Below, piece after piece: positions 1 through 8,337 of a stretch of 64,000 nt of DNA. Position 1 is the stretch's first letter. Each line of letters starts with the position of its first letter. The stretch comes from Streptomyces spororaveus. GTDB lineage: Bacteria; Actinomycetota; Actinomycetes; Streptomycetales; Streptomycetaceae. The stretch covers positions 7,825,501-7,889,500 of the forward strand of contig NZ_BNED01000005.1 of NCBI RefSeq assembly GCF_016755875.1. Direction: 5' to 3'. The notes below the pieces were generated by a model. That model had not been told where the DNA came from. It ran no database searches and saw only the letters and a list, made by a program, of their open reading frames with translations. The translations under genes were made by a program, and so were the position numbers.

Positions 1-933
1 GTCCTCTTCGGGGATGCCTCCGCAGGCGTCGGTGACCGAGAGCACCACGGACTCCGCACGGCGTTCGGCGGCGATCGCGACCGTACCGTCGGCCGGGGTG
101 TGGCGGATGGCGTTGACCAGGAGGTTGGACAGCACCCGCGTCATCTCCTTGCCGTCCACCTCCACGGGCAGCGAGGCGACCCCCTCGCCGACCAGCCGTA
201 CCCCGTGCTCGCGGGCCAGCGCGTCGGTGCCGGCCAGGGCGTCGCCCACCAGATCGTGGAGGGACATCCGGGTCAGGGTGAGGGACAGCGCGCCCGCGTG
301 GATGCGGGAGAGTTCGAAGAGGTCGCCGACCATGGAGTTGAGGCGGTCGACCTCAGTGCGGATCTGCCGGTGGTAGCGGGCGGGATCGGCCGCCATGCCG
401 TCCTCCAGCGCCTCCGACATGGCGCGCAGCCCGGCCAGCGGGGTCCGCAGATCGTGCGAGATCCAGGCCACGAGCTCGCGCCGCGAGGCCTCCAGGGCCC
501 GCTCGCGCTCACGGGAGGCGGCCAGCCGTTCGCTGGTGAGAGCCAACTCGCGGCTCAGCGCCGTGAGTTCGGCGGGGGCGGGTATCACCGGCGCGGCGAA
601 GCTGCCCTGTTCCCCGAAAGCCCGGGCCGCGGCGGCGAGTTCCCGGCAGCGCCGGACGACCTGGCGGCCCAGCAGCAGCGCGGTGGCCATGGAGACGGCC
701 GCCGCCGTGGCGACGACCATGGTCACGACGGCCAGGTCGTGGGAGGACAGGAACATCGCCCAGGCCACCGTCAGCGTCCCGGCGAGCATCGCGGACACGG
801 CGACCGCGGCGACGATCGCGAGGGAGACGGCGACGCTGCGCCGGCGCAGCAGGCGCAGGGCCGCGGCCCCGAGCAGCCCGGCGGCGCCCGCGCCGAGGAG
901 CGCGTACAGGGCGATCAGCAGAAGGTCACGCAT
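1..933 (-). CDS. Sensor histidine kinase (C-terminus cut by window edge)
   Basis: Membrane sensor kinase that would phosphorylate the response regulator encoded just upstream. Reading from ATG 933, the N-terminus has two hydrophobic segments (about residues 1-25 and 38-58), a short linker, then a dimerisation helix with the H-box SHDLRTPL, an N-box region (NLLVNAIRHTP) and the start of the G1 box (DACGGIP) where the window ends. The ATG lies inside the last codons of the regulator gene (8-bp overlap), so the two are translationally coupled. The signal sensed cannot be read from the sequence. The ATP-lid end of the catalytic domain lies outside the window. Confidence 0.93.
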   Translation of the reverse strand, partial: MRDLLLIALYALLGAGAAGLLGAAALRLLRRRSVAVSLAIVAAVAVSAMLAGTLTVAWAMFLSSHDLAVVTMVVATAAAVSMATALLLGRQVVRRCRELAAAARAFGEQGSFAAPVIPAPAELTALSRELALTSERLAASRERERALEASRRELVAWISHDLRTPLAGLRAMSEALEDGMAADPARYHRQIRTEVDRLNSMVGDLFELSRIHAGALSLTLTRMSLHDLVGDALAGTDALAREHGVRLVGEGVASLPVEVDGKEMTRVLSNLLVNAIRHTPADGTVAIAAERRAESVVLSVTDACGGIPEED

Positions 934-1771
934 CGCCGTCCTCTGTCCGGAGGGCCTGCCTGGCCCCGGTGTCCGGGGCCGCCTCGAAGCGGTAGCCGGC
1001 GCCCCAGACGGTCCGGATCAGCTGCGGGTTCCCCGGATCGTCCTCGATCTTGCCGCGGAGGCGCCGGACGTGCACGGTGACCGTCGAGAGGTCGCCGAAG
1101 TCCCAGCCCCAGACCTCGCGCATCAGCCGTTCCCGGTCGCAGACCTGGCCGGGGTGGCGCAGGAAGAAGGCGAGGAGATCGAACTCCCGCAGGGTGAGCG
1201 CGAGTTCGCGGCCCTCCTTGTGGACCCGGCGAGCCGCCGGATCCAGGACCAGCCCCGCCACCGCGAGACGCGGCGCGCCCTCCGGACCACCCTCGGGACC
1301 GCCCTCCGGGGCGCCGGCCTGCGCCCGCCGCAGGACCGAACGCACCCGCAGCACGAGCTCCCGCGGACTGAAGGGCTTGGTCACGTAGTCGTCCGCGCCC
1401 ACCTCCAGGCCCAGGATCCGGTCGTCCTCGTCACCGCGTGCGGTGAGCATGATGACCGGGACGGGCCGGCCGCGGTGCTCCCCGGCGCGCAGCCTGCGGC
1501 AGACCTCCAGGCCGTCCATCCCGGGGAGCATCAGGTCGAGGACCATCAGGTCCGGGCGGTGCTCCTCGGCGGAGCGCAGGCCGGCCGGGCCGTCCGCCGC
1601 CAGGCGCACCGCGAAACCGGCCCGCTCCAGGTACCCGGCCACGACCTCCGAGACGACCGGGTCGTCGTCCACCACCAGAACGCCGCCCAGAACGCCGCCC
1701 TGGGCGCCCACCTGCGGGTCCGCCGCCGCGCCGGGCCGCTCGTCCGTACTCTCCGCCTTGCTCTCTGCCAT
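926..1771 (-). CDS. OmpR/PhoB-family response regulator
   Basis: DNA-binding response regulator, 281 aa, partner of the overlapping histidine kinase. An N-terminal receiver domain (about residues 32-145) carries the acidic pocket VVDDD, the phospho-acceptor Asp in LMVLDLMLPGMDG, the switch Thr in MLTARG and the conserved Lys in YVTKPFS. A Gly/Pro/Glu-rich linker with a repeated GGPEG motif leads to a C-terminal winged helix (LTLREFDLL, then TVTVHVRRLRGKIE). About 30 extra residues precede the receiver. It is transcribed divergently from the glycosyltransferase operon at 1895, which is therefore a possible target. Confidence 0.95.
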   Translation of the reverse strand: MAESKAESTDERPGAAADPQVGAQGGVLGGVLVVDDDPVVSEVVAGYLERAGFAVRLAADGPAGLRSAEEHRPDLMVLDLMLPGMDGLEVCRRLRAGEHRGRPVPVIMLTARGDEDDRILGLEVGADDYVTKPFSPRELVLRVRSVLRRAQAGAPEGGPEGGPEGAPRLAVAGLVLDPAARRVHKEGRELALTLREFDLLAFFLRHPGQVCDRERLMREVWGWDFGDLSTVTVHVRRLRGKIEDDPGNPQLIRTVWGAGYRFEAAPDTGARQALRTEDGDA

Positions 1772-1894
1772 GCCCCCAGGCTGTCACCCGCCGGGGCCCA
1801 TGTGTGGCGCGGACCCCCTCCCGTGCGACGGCGTCCGCGTTTCGTAAGGTCTGCGGGCCCCGGTTCCCCGGTTCCGATTCCTACGGTGTGGAGG

Positions 1895-2611
1895 GTGACT
1901 TCATCAGCTAGTGCTCCGCCCCGCGCGGACCTCGTACTGCCGTGCCTCGACGAGGCGCAGGCGCTTCCCTGGGTACTGTCCCGCGTACCGGCCGGGTGGC
2001 GCGCCATCGTGGTCGACAACGGCTCGACCGACGGTTCGGCGGAGCTCGCCCGGAGCCTCGGTGCCACCGTCGTGCACGAGAACCGGCGCGGTTTCGGCGC
2101 CGCCTGCCACGCAGGGCTCCTCGCGGCCCGCGCCGACCTGGTCTGCTTCTGCGACTGCGACGCCTCCATGGACCCCGGGCTGCTCGCCCCCATGGCGGTC
2201 CGGGTCGCCTCCGGCGAGGCCGACCTGCTGCTCGGCCGCCGCCGGCCCCAGGGGCGCGGCGCCTGGCCCGTGCACGCCCGTGCCGGGAACCTGGCGCTGG
2301 CGCGGATGCTGCGCCGCCGTACCGGACTGCGGCTGCACGACCTTGGACCGATGCGGGTCGCGCGCCGCGAGGCGCTGCTCGGGCTGGAACTGACCGACCG
2401 GCGCAGCGGCTACCCGCTCCAGATGGTCGTACGGGCCTGCGACGCCGGCTGGCGGGTCGCCGAGACCGACGTCCCGTACCTGCCCCGCTCCGGGAAGTCC
2501 AAGGTCACCGGCACCTGGCGGGGCACCTGGCAGGCGGTACGGGACATGCGCAAGGTGCTCGCCGAGCCGCCGGGCGTCCGGCCCGCGCCCCCCGAGGGGG
2601 TGTCCGCGTGA
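1895..2611 (+). CDS. Glycosyltransferase family 2
   Basis: GT-A fold glycosyltransferase, about 238 aa, likely transferring a nucleotide sugar to a polyprenyl phosphate or other acceptor. Visible motifs are LVLPCLDEAQALPWVL at the start, VVDNGSTDGSAELAR (nucleotide-sugar binding) and the metal-binding acidic run CDCDASMDPG. GTG 1895 is preferred. A TACGGT hexamer at 1882-1887 lies 7 nt upstream, the spacing of a leaderless transcript, and no good ribosome binding site is present; GTG 1886 is the alternative. The stop overlaps the next GTG (GTGA), starting a three-gene coupled operon with the DUF2064 and methyltransferase genes. Confidence 0.88.
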   Translation: MTSSASAPPRADLVLPCLDEAQALPWVLSRVPAGWRAIVVDNGSTDGSAELARSLGATVVHENRRGFGAACHAGLLAARADLVCFCDCDASMDPGLLAPMAVRVASGEADLLLGRRRPQGRGAWPVHARAGNLALARMLRRRTGLRLHDLGPMRVARREALLGLELTDRRSGYPLQMVVRACDAGWRVAETDVPYLPRSGKSKVTGTWRGTWQAVRDMRKVLAEPPGVRPAPPEGVSA

Positions 2612-3228
2612 GCACCCTCCTGGTCATCGCCAAGGCTCCCGTCGCGGGCCGGGTCAAGACCCGCCTCACCCCCCACTTCACCCCCGAGCAGGCCGCCGGG
2701 CTGGCCCGCGCGGCGCTCCAGGACACCTTGGCCGCCGTACTCGCCACCCCCGCCCGGCGGCGCGTACTCGTACTCGACGGGGCGACAGGTCCCTGGCTGC
2801 CCCGCGGTATCGAGGTCGTCCCGCAGTGCGCGGGCGGGCTCGACACCCGGCTGGCCGCGGCCTTCGCCCAGGCCGGCGGACCGGCCCTGCTCATCGGCAT
2901 GGACACCCCGCAGGTCACCCCGGACCTCCTCGCGCGCGGCCTGGACTTCGGCGAGACGGACGCCTGGTTCGGCCCCGCCGACGACGGCGGGTTCTGGGCG
3001 CTCGGCCTGGCGGAACCCGACCCGGCCCTGCTCCTGGGCGTGCCCATGTCCCTGCCGACCACGGGCGAGGCGCAGCGCGGCCGGCTGACCGCCTCCGGGC
3101 GGGCGGTACGGGACCTCCCCGAACTGTGCGACGTGGACACCCCGGCCGACGCGGCGCGGGTCGCCGCCGCCGTCCCCGGTACCCGCTTCGCCGCCCTGCA
3201 CTCCGACCTCCGCACGGTGACACGATGA
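2608..3228 (+). CDS. DUF2064 / TIGR04282-type nucleotidyl- or glycosyltransferase
   Basis: 206 aa protein of the DUF2064 family, a GT-A-like fold related to nucleotidyltransferases such as CofC. The N-terminal AKAPVAGRVKTRL is the family signature for nucleotide binding, followed by LLIGMDTPQ (acidic metal-binding loop) and GPADDGGFWALGL. It overlaps the GT2 gene by GTGA and the methyltransferase by ATGA, so it works with both. The automatic family name mentions arsenosugar biosynthesis, but no arsenic gene is present here, so the substrate is open. Confidence 0.88.
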   Translation: MSTLLVIAKAPVAGRVKTRLTPHFTPEQAAGLARAALQDTLAAVLATPARRRVLVLDGATGPWLPRGIEVVPQCAGGLDTRLAAAFAQAGGPALLIGMDTPQVTPDLLARGLDFGETDAWFGPADDGGFWALGLAEPDPALLLGVPMSLPTTGEAQRGRLTASGRAVRDLPELCDVDTPADAARVAAAVPGTRFAALHSDLRTVTR

Positions 3229-3881
3229 CCGCCCAGCTCGCCGAACCCGCCCTCGCCTGGCGGGCCGACCCCTACGCCGACGCGCTGCGCGCCGGCCGGG
3301 GCCCGCTCTACCTGCGGCGCTCGGACGGCTGGCTGCTGCCGCTGGACGTGGAGCGGTGGTGCGCCGAACCGGACGAGGCGGACGAGGGCGTCCTCGCCCG
3401 CTGCACGGGGGCCGTCCTGGACATCGGCTGCGGCCCCGGGCGCCTCGTCGCCACCCTGGCCGCACGCGGCCACCGGGCGCTGGGTGTGGACGTCACCCCC
3501 GAGGCAGTGGCCCGTACGACGCGGGCGGGCGGCACCGCGCTGTGCCGGTCGGTCTTCGATCCGCTGCCCGGCGAGGGCCGCTGGGGGACCGTCCTGCTCA
3601 TCGACGGCAACATCGGCATCGGCGGCGACCCGGCCGCGCTGCTCCACCGCGCCGCTCGACTCGCCTCACCCGACGGCACTTTGCTGGTCGAAGTGGCCAC
3701 CGCCGACGTGGACGAACGCGTCGAGGTGCACGTCGTCGACGGCCGCGGCGGCCACGGGGCGCCCTTCTGGTGGGCCCGGCTCGGCGCCCGCGCCCTGTGC
3801 GCCGAGGCCGCGGACGCCGGCTGGACCCGGTCCACCGCCTGGCAGGCCGCGGGCCGCGCCTTCGTGGGCCTGCGGCGCTGA
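3225..3881 (+). CDS. Class I SAM-dependent methyltransferase
   Basis: 218 aa methyltransferase. The SAM-binding motif I is VLDIGCGPGRLVATLA (about residues 65-80), followed by an acidic loop (LGVDVTPEA) and a motif II-like LLIDGNIGIGGDP. ATG 3225 overlaps the previous stop (ATGA). It is the last gene of the GT2-DUF2064-methyltransferase operon and is followed by a strong hairpin. The acceptor is unknown; the company of two glycosyltransferase-like proteins suggests a glycolipid or sugar-modified metabolite, which is inference. Confidence 0.88.
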   Translation: MTAQLAEPALAWRADPYADALRAGRGPLYLRRSDGWLLPLDVERWCAEPDEADEGVLARCTGAVLDIGCGPGRLVATLAARGHRALGVDVTPEAVARTTRAGGTALCRSVFDPLPGEGRWGTVLLIDGNIGIGGDPAALLHRAARLASPDGTLLVEVATADVDERVEVHVVDGRGGHGAPFWWARLGARALCAEAADAGWTRSTAWQAAGRAFVGLRR

Positions 3882-3890
3882 CAGGACAGC

Positions 3891-3936
3891 GCGAAGGGGG
3901 AGCCGGTACCCGCGCCGGCACCGACTCCCCCTTCGC
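3891..3936. terminator. Rho-independent-type hairpin after the methyltransferase operon
   Basis: 17-bp inverted repeat, GCGAAGGGGGAGCCGGT (3891-3907) and ACCGACTCCCCCTTCGC (3920-3936), with one mismatch and a 12-nt loop. It starts 9 nt after the methyltransferase stop. There is no clear U-tract, as is usual in Streptomyces. Confidence 0.75.
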
Positions 3937-3945
3937 CACCCCGCC

Positions 3946-4082
3946 TCAGCGCTGCCGGGCCGCGTGCCGCCGCCGCGCCCACGCGCGCGCTCCCAGGTAC
4001 CCGGCCGTGAGCACGGCGACCGCGGCCATCGCCAGCAGCCAGTTCCGCGGATAGTCCAACGGCAGCACCGACGCGTTGGCCA
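3946..4082 (-). pseudogene. C-terminal remnant of an unidentified membrane protein
   Basis: The minus frame ending at 3946 encodes one transmembrane segment (LLAMAAVAVLTAGYLGARAW) followed by a basic tail (ARRRHAARQR), a typical C-terminus of a membrane protein. Upstream of about 4082 the protein-like character stops and the sequence becomes the opposite-strand GT87-like remnant. No plausible start or ribosome binding site exists for a 45-65 aa protein. I read it as the surviving 3' end of a deleted gene; the family is not recognised. Confidence 0.5.
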
Positions 4083-4390
4083 CGCCCCGGCGCCCGTGGA
4101 GCGGCGCCCTCCTGGTCACCGGCTGGGCCTTCGTGCTCCTCACCCCCGGCTACTCCTGGTATGCCCTGCTCCTGATCGCCCTCGTGGCCCTGGACGGACG
4201 CTGGGAATGGCTCGGCATCGCCCTCGCGGGCGCCGCCGTGTACCTCCTCGCACCGGTCTTCGGCCACCGGTCGGCGCTCGGCGCGACCGCGTACGGCACC
4301 GCGGTCCTCCTGATCCTGGCCGTCCCGGCGGTCCGCGGCTGCGCGACCGGGACCGTTGCCCGGACCGGGGCCGCGGCCGGGGCCGGGGCC
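4083..4390 (+). pseudogene. C-terminal remnant of a GT87/DUF2029-type mannosyltransferase-like membrane protein
   Basis: The plus frame encodes successive hydrophobic segments (LLVTGWAFVLLTPGYSWYA, then LLLIALVALDGRWEWLGIAL and LLILAVPAVRG). The LLTPGYSWYALL pattern resembles the C-terminal helices of polyprenol-phosphate-mannose-dependent mannosyltransferases (DUF2029/GT87). There is no start, no N-terminal catalytic part, and the frame runs without stop into DNA antisense to helR, so the 3' end is also damaged. It is joined at about 4082 to the minus-strand remnant. Confidence 0.55.
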
Positions 4391-4393
4391 GGG

Positions 4394-6553
4394 TCAGGAC
4401 GTGAGGACGACGAGTCGCTGCGTCGCCCGGGTCATGGCGACGTAGCGGTCGACCGCTCCCTCGACCCCCGTACCGAACGCCTGCGGGTCGACGAGCACGA
4501 CGAGGTCGAACTCCAGACCCTTCGACAGCCCGGGGGTCAGCGACCGGACCCGGGAGGTCTCCCGGGCGGCCCCGGCCCCGGTGCCGTCGGCGCTGATGAC
4601 GCAGGCGACCCCGTCGGCGTGCGCGTCCAGCCAGCCGTCGAGGACGGAGTCCAGGTCCGTGACGGACCCGTGCACGACGGGGATGCCGCTGCTGCGGACG
4701 GAGGTCGGCACATTGGCGTCCGGGAGCGCTTCCCGGACGGCCGGCTCCGCCACCGCCATGACCTCTTCGGGCGTCCGGTAGTTGATGCTCAGGGACGCCA
4801 CGTCGATCCGGTCGAACCCGATCCGCTCCAACCGCTCCCGCCACGACTCCGTGAACCCCTGCCGGGCCTGGGCCCGGTCCCCGACGATGGTGAAGCTCCG
4901 GGACGGGCAGCGCAGCAGCAGCATCTGCCACTCCGCGTCGCTCAGTTCCTGCGCCTCGTCCACGACGATGTGCGCGAACGGTCCGGCGAGCAGGTCCGGG
5001 TCCGTGCCGGGCAGCGCGCCCTCGTCGACCAGGCTGTCCTGCAGGTCCTGGCCGCGCAGCATCGTCACCGCGCCCTCACCGTCGTCGTCGGCCGCGAGCA
5101 GGTCGTCGATGACTCCGGCCATGCGTTCACGTTCGGCGGCCACCGAGGCGGCCCGCCGCCGCAGCCGCCGTGCCGACTCAGGGTCGCCGAGCCGCTGCCG
5201 CGCCGCGTCCAGGAGCGGCAGGTCGGACACCGTCCAGGCCCGGGCGTCCGGGCGCTGCAGCTTCGCCACGTCCTCGCGGCCGAGCCAGGGAGCGCACATC
5301 CGCAGGTAGGACGGTACCGACCAGAGGTCTCCGACGAGGTCGGCCGCGTCGATCGTCGGCCACGCGCGGTCGAGCGTCCCGGCCAGCTCCTCGTCGTACC
5401 GCAGCGCTCTGCGGAACACGTCGGGCGAGAGGTCCTCGTCGTCGAACTTGTCCAGCAGGATCGTCAGCAGCTCCTCCCAGATCTGCTCGCGGGCCTCGTT
5501 GTGCGGGGTGCCGGCGGCGGCCTCGAACGCCTCGGCCCAGTCGTCCGGGCTCAGCCAGACGTCGGACCAGGGGGTGGTGACCGTCATCCCCTCGGTGGGC
5601 GGTTCCTCGTAGATGCCGACGGCCTTCTCGATCGCCTTCACCATGTCCGCGGACGACTTCAGGAGCGCCACCTCCGGGTCGGCCTCGGCCGTGGCCGCGG
5701 CCCCCTCGGCGACGAGGTCCCGCACGGTGCAGGTCTGCACGCCCTCCTCACCGAGGCTGGGCAGGACGTCGGCGACGTAGGCCAGGTAGGGCTGGTGCGG
5801 ACCGACGAACAGCACCCCGCCCCGACGGTGCCCCAGGCGGGGGTCGGAGTAGAGGAGGTGCGCGGTGCGGTGCAGGGCCACCACGGTCTTGCCCGTGCCC
5901 GGACCGCCGTCGACGACGAGGGCGCCGCGGGAACCCGCGCGGATGATGGCGTCCTGGTCGGACTGGATGGTGGCGAGCACGTCGCGCATCCGCGGCGACC
6001 GGCTTCCGCCCAGTCCGGCGATGAAGGCCGACTGGTCGTCGAGCGCCGCATGCCCCTCGAACCCGGCGGTGGTGAACACCTCGTCCCAGTAGTCACCGAT
6101 CCGCCCGCGGGTCCAGCGGTACCTGCGGCGGCTCGCCAGACCCATCGGGGTGGCGTGGGTCGCGGCGAAGAACGGCTCGGCGGCGGGCGAGCGCCAGTCG
6201 ATCAGCAGCCGGGTGCCCGCGCCGTCGGTGAGGCCGAGCCGCCCGATGTACACGGGCTCCGGGTCGTCCTCGCCGACCATGCGCCCGAGGCACAGGTCCA
6301 ACCCGAAGCGCCGCAGCGCCCGCAGACGGCCCGTCAGCCGGTGGATCTCCACGTCCCGGTCCATCGCCTCCCGGCCCAGGCCGCCGGGCGCCCGGCGCAG
6401 AGCCTCCAGGCGGTCGGACAGCTCGGCGATCGTCCGCTCCAGGCTCTGCGCGACGGCCGCGAAGTGCCTCTCGTCGCCGCCGATCAGCGCCGGGTCGGCC
6501 TTGGGGGAGAGGCGGGCGGGCAGGTCGAACGCACTGGTGGTGAGGGAGTCCAT
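4394..6553 (-). CDS. helR: HelR: RNA polymerase-recycling helicase-like ATPase (rifamycin protection)
   Basis: About 719 aa UvrD/HelD-like ATPase. HelR proteins displace rifamycins from RNA polymerase and release stalled enzyme. Visible features are a long N-terminal coiled region (about residues 15-90) matching the HelD arm that enters the RNA polymerase channel, Walker A GGPGTGKTVVALHRT (about residues 230-245), Walker B IVVDEAQELSD, the motif IVGDRAQARQGF, and C-terminal motifs SINYRTPEEVM and YVAMTRATQRLVVL. ATG 6553 has GGAG 8 nt upstream; an in-frame ATG at 6592 lacks a ribosome binding site. The upstream region contains a perfect RAE palindrome, the hallmark of rifamycin-inducible genes, which separates this protein from ordinary HelD. 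Confidence 0.92.
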   Translation of the reverse strand: MDSLTTSAFDLPARLSPKADPALIGGDERHFAAVAQSLERTIAELSDRLEALRRAPGGLGREAMDRDVEIHRLTGRLRALRRFGLDLCLGRMVGEDDPEPVYIGRLGLTDGAGTRLLIDWRSPAAEPFFAATHATPMGLASRRRYRWTRGRIGDYWDEVFTTAGFEGHAALDDQSAFIAGLGGSRSPRMRDVLATIQSDQDAIIRAGSRGALVVDGGPGTGKTVVALHRTAHLLYSDPRLGHRRGGVLFVGPHQPYLAYVADVLPSLGEEGVQTCTVRDLVAEGAAATAEADPEVALLKSSADMVKAIEKAVGIYEEPPTEGMTVTTPWSDVWLSPDDWAEAFEAAAGTPHNEAREQIWEELLTILLDKFDDEDLSPDVFRRALRYDEELAGTLDRAWPTIDAADLVGDLWSVPSYLRMCAPWLGREDVAKLQRPDARAWTVSDLPLLDAARQRLGDPESARRLRRRAASVAAERERMAGVIDDLLAADDDGEGAVTMLRGQDLQDSLVDEGALPGTDPDLLAGPFAHIVVDEAQELSDAEWQMLLLRCPSRSFTIVGDRAQARQGFTESWRERLERIGFDRIDVASLSINYRTPEEVMAVAEPAVREALPDANVPTSVRSSGIPVVHGSVTDLDSVLDGWLDAHADGVACVISADGTGAGAARETSRVRSLTPGLSKGLEFDLVVLVDPQAFGTGVEGAVDRYVAMTRATQRLVVLTS

Positions 6554-6669
6554 GTCAGCAGCTCCGATCTGCGGTGGCACCCGCGAACTCATCGAACGAC
6601 CCGTCAACCGACAACAGCACACGCACTATGGGGATCTCCCGTTTCCGCAGGTCCTGGCTTCGAGGAGCG

Positions 6670-6720
6670 ATTCTGCGGTACGAGAGGGGCCTTGCCGCAA
6701 GCCCCCCTGTGCGTTATAAC
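6670..6720. promoter_or_regulatory. Candidate divergent promoters built on the RAE
   Basis: Because the RAE is palindromic, it offers a TTGC-type -35 in both directions. Plus strand: TTGCCG (6692-6697), 17 bp, then TATAAC (6715-6720). Minus strand, toward helR: TTGCGG (6700-6695), 19 bp, then CAGAAT (6675-6670). GTTATAAC at 6713-6720 is itself a palindrome and could also serve as a -10 for helR with the RAE just downstream. Only one of these need be used. Confidence 0.5.
6686..6705 (-). promoter_or_regulatory. Rifamycin-associated element (RAE)
   Basis: On the minus strand the 20-bp sequence is GGGGCTTGCGGCAAGGCCCC, matching from memory the conserved palindrome (GGGGCTTGCGGCAAGGCCC) found upstream of rifamycin-inactivating and helR genes in actinomycetes. 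It lies 133 bp upstream of the helR start and is expected to make helR rifamycin-inducible. Confidence 0.9.
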
Positions 6721-7026
6721 TTGAGAGTGGAAAGGAGTGGGTACTCCTCCCTTCCCTTGATCGTCCGCTCCGTACGGACGTCCTCCCCGCCGAGTGGCAG
6801 CGCGCAGCGCGCACACCCCGGCCTCTCCTCACCGTCCTGTGAAGCCGGCGACCCCGGCGAACCCCGCGCATCCACCGCGTTCATTCGTACGGCCGAACTG
6901 CGGATGCCGCACCCGGCGCGCCCGGGCAGGCTGTGGGGCAAGGGGAGCCGCCTGCTCCGGCGCAGGTTCAGCGTCATCCACCGATCCTCCGGGATCCACG
7001 GCTCCCGACCCCGTAGGAGGTCAGCC
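6721..7026. other. Intergenic region between RAE and membrane-protein gene
   Basis: 306 bp. The frame of the downstream gene stays open through this stretch, but it is Arg/Ser/Pro-rich, has no ribosome binding site and looks non-coding. A small inverted repeat GGAGTGGGTACTCC lies around 6734-6747. Otherwise I see nothing beyond a possible long 5' leader for the gene at 7027. Confidence 0.5.
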
Positions 7027-8337
7027 ATGCAGGGTGACGAAAGCGCGGGCGAACTCGCGGCACTCCGAGCCAGGGTCGCCACCCTGGAATCGGAAGCCGC
7101 GCAACGGACTCCGCCGAAGCACCGGATGAAGTCGCTGCTGTCCGCCGTCCTGATCATCATCGGCTGCGTGCTGGCCCCGCTGGGCATCGTCGCGTCCTGG
7201 ACCTCCAGCATCGTCGGGGACACCGACCGCTACGTCTCCACCGTCGCCCCGCTGGCCTCCGACCCGGATGTCCAGGCGGCCGCCGCGAACCGCGTCACCG
7301 CCGCCCTCATGGAACACCTCGACCTCGCCACCCTCCTGGAGGACGTGGCCCCCGACCAGCGGCCGCTGCTCCAGAAGGCCCTGGGCAAGCTCGGCGGTTC
7401 GCTGGAGGGCGCGGTCAGCAGCTTCGTCAAGGAGAAGGCGCAGGACGTCATCGCCTCGGACCAGTTCGAGACGATCTGGACCAACGCCAACCGCACGATC
7501 CACACCTCACTCGTCAAAGCCCTGACCGGCAGCGGCGACGGCGCGGTGGAGATCAAGAACGACGCGGTGACCATCGACCTCGCGCCGGTGATCGAACAGG
7601 TGAAAACACGGCTCGTGGACGCCGGTATGGGCGTCGCGGCCAAGATCCCGGAGATCCACACCGACTTCACCGTCGTCCAGTCCAACGACATCGGACGGGT
7701 CAAGACGGGCTTCCGGCTCCTCGAGATCCTCGGGCTGTGGCTGCCCATCATCGCCGTGCTGCTCGTCGCCGCGGGCGTCCTGCTCTCCGCCCACCGGCGC
7801 CGCGTCCTGGTCACCGCGGCCCTCGCGGTCGCGTTCGCCGTCGCGGTCCTCGGTCTCGGGCTGACCGTCTTCCGTACGGTCTACCTCAACGCGCTCCCGG
7901 ACACCGTCAACCAGGCCGCCGCCGGCTCCGTCTACGACGCGATGATCCGCCTGCTGCGCACGACGATCCGCATGGTCGTGGTCCTCGGCATCGTGATCGC
8001 CCTCGCCGCCTGGCTCTCCGGCCCGGGCAAGTACGCCACGGCCGCCCGCCAGATCTGGCACTCCGGCATCGTCGCCACCCGCGCCACGGCGGACCGGCTG
8101 GGCCTGCGCACCGGTCCGGTCGGCCCGTTCATCCGGCGCCACCGCGCCTGGTTCACCTGGGGCCTGGTCGCGATCGCCGTCATCGTCTACGTCCTGTGGT
8201 CCTACCCCACCGGCTGGGTGGTCGTGGGCCTCGCCCTCGCCCTGCTCTTCGCGCTCGCCGTCGTGGACTTCCTCGCCGAGGACACCGCCGTCCCCGCGGA
8301 CGAGACGCCCCCGACCGCGAGCCCGCACCCGTCATGA
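7027..8337 (+). CDS. Multi-pass membrane protein of unknown function
   Basis: 436 aa. A short N-terminal coiled coil (residues 9-30, ELAALRARVATLESEA) precedes a first membrane helix (about 37-60), a 170-residue extracytoplasmic region, two helices around 245-290, one around 310-335, and a closely spaced C-terminal pair (about 375-420). ATG 7027 has GGAGG 6 nt upstream. The layout is common in uncharacterised streptomycete integral membrane proteins. It faces the MFS gene tail to tail with a 6-bp overlap. No catalytic motif is visible. Confidence 0.85.
   Translation: MQGDESAGELAALRARVATLESEAAQRTPPKHRMKSLLSAVLIIIGCVLAPLGIVASWTSSIVGDTDRYVSTVAPLASDPDVQAAAANRVTAALMEHLDLATLLEDVAPDQRPLLQKALGKLGGSLEGAVSSFVKEKAQDVIASDQFETIWTNANRTIHTSLVKALTGSGDGAVEIKNDAVTIDLAPVIEQVKTRLVDAGMGVAAKIPEIHTDFTVVQSNDIGRVKTGFRLLEILGLWLPIIAVLLVAAGVLLSAHRRRVLVTAALAVAFAVAVLGLGLTVFRTVYLNALPDTVNQAAAGSVYDAMIRLLRTTIRMVVVLGIVIALAAWLSGPGKYATAARQIWHSGIVATRATADRLGLRTGPVGPFIRRHRAWFTWGLVAIAVIVYVLWSYPTGWVVVGLALALLFALAVVDFLAEDTAVPADETPPTASPHPS

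Noticed and set aside
2608..3228. Arsenosugar biosynthesis role for the DUF2064 protein
   Set aside because: The name comes from a family label; no arsenic methylation or arsenosugar gene is nearby.
4076..6724. An 882-codon plus-strand open frame running opposite helR
   Set aside because: Apart from its first 100 codons (the GT87-like remnant) it is antisense to a clear helicase gene, Gly/Arg/Val-rich and without any motif. Long antisense frames are normal at this GC content.
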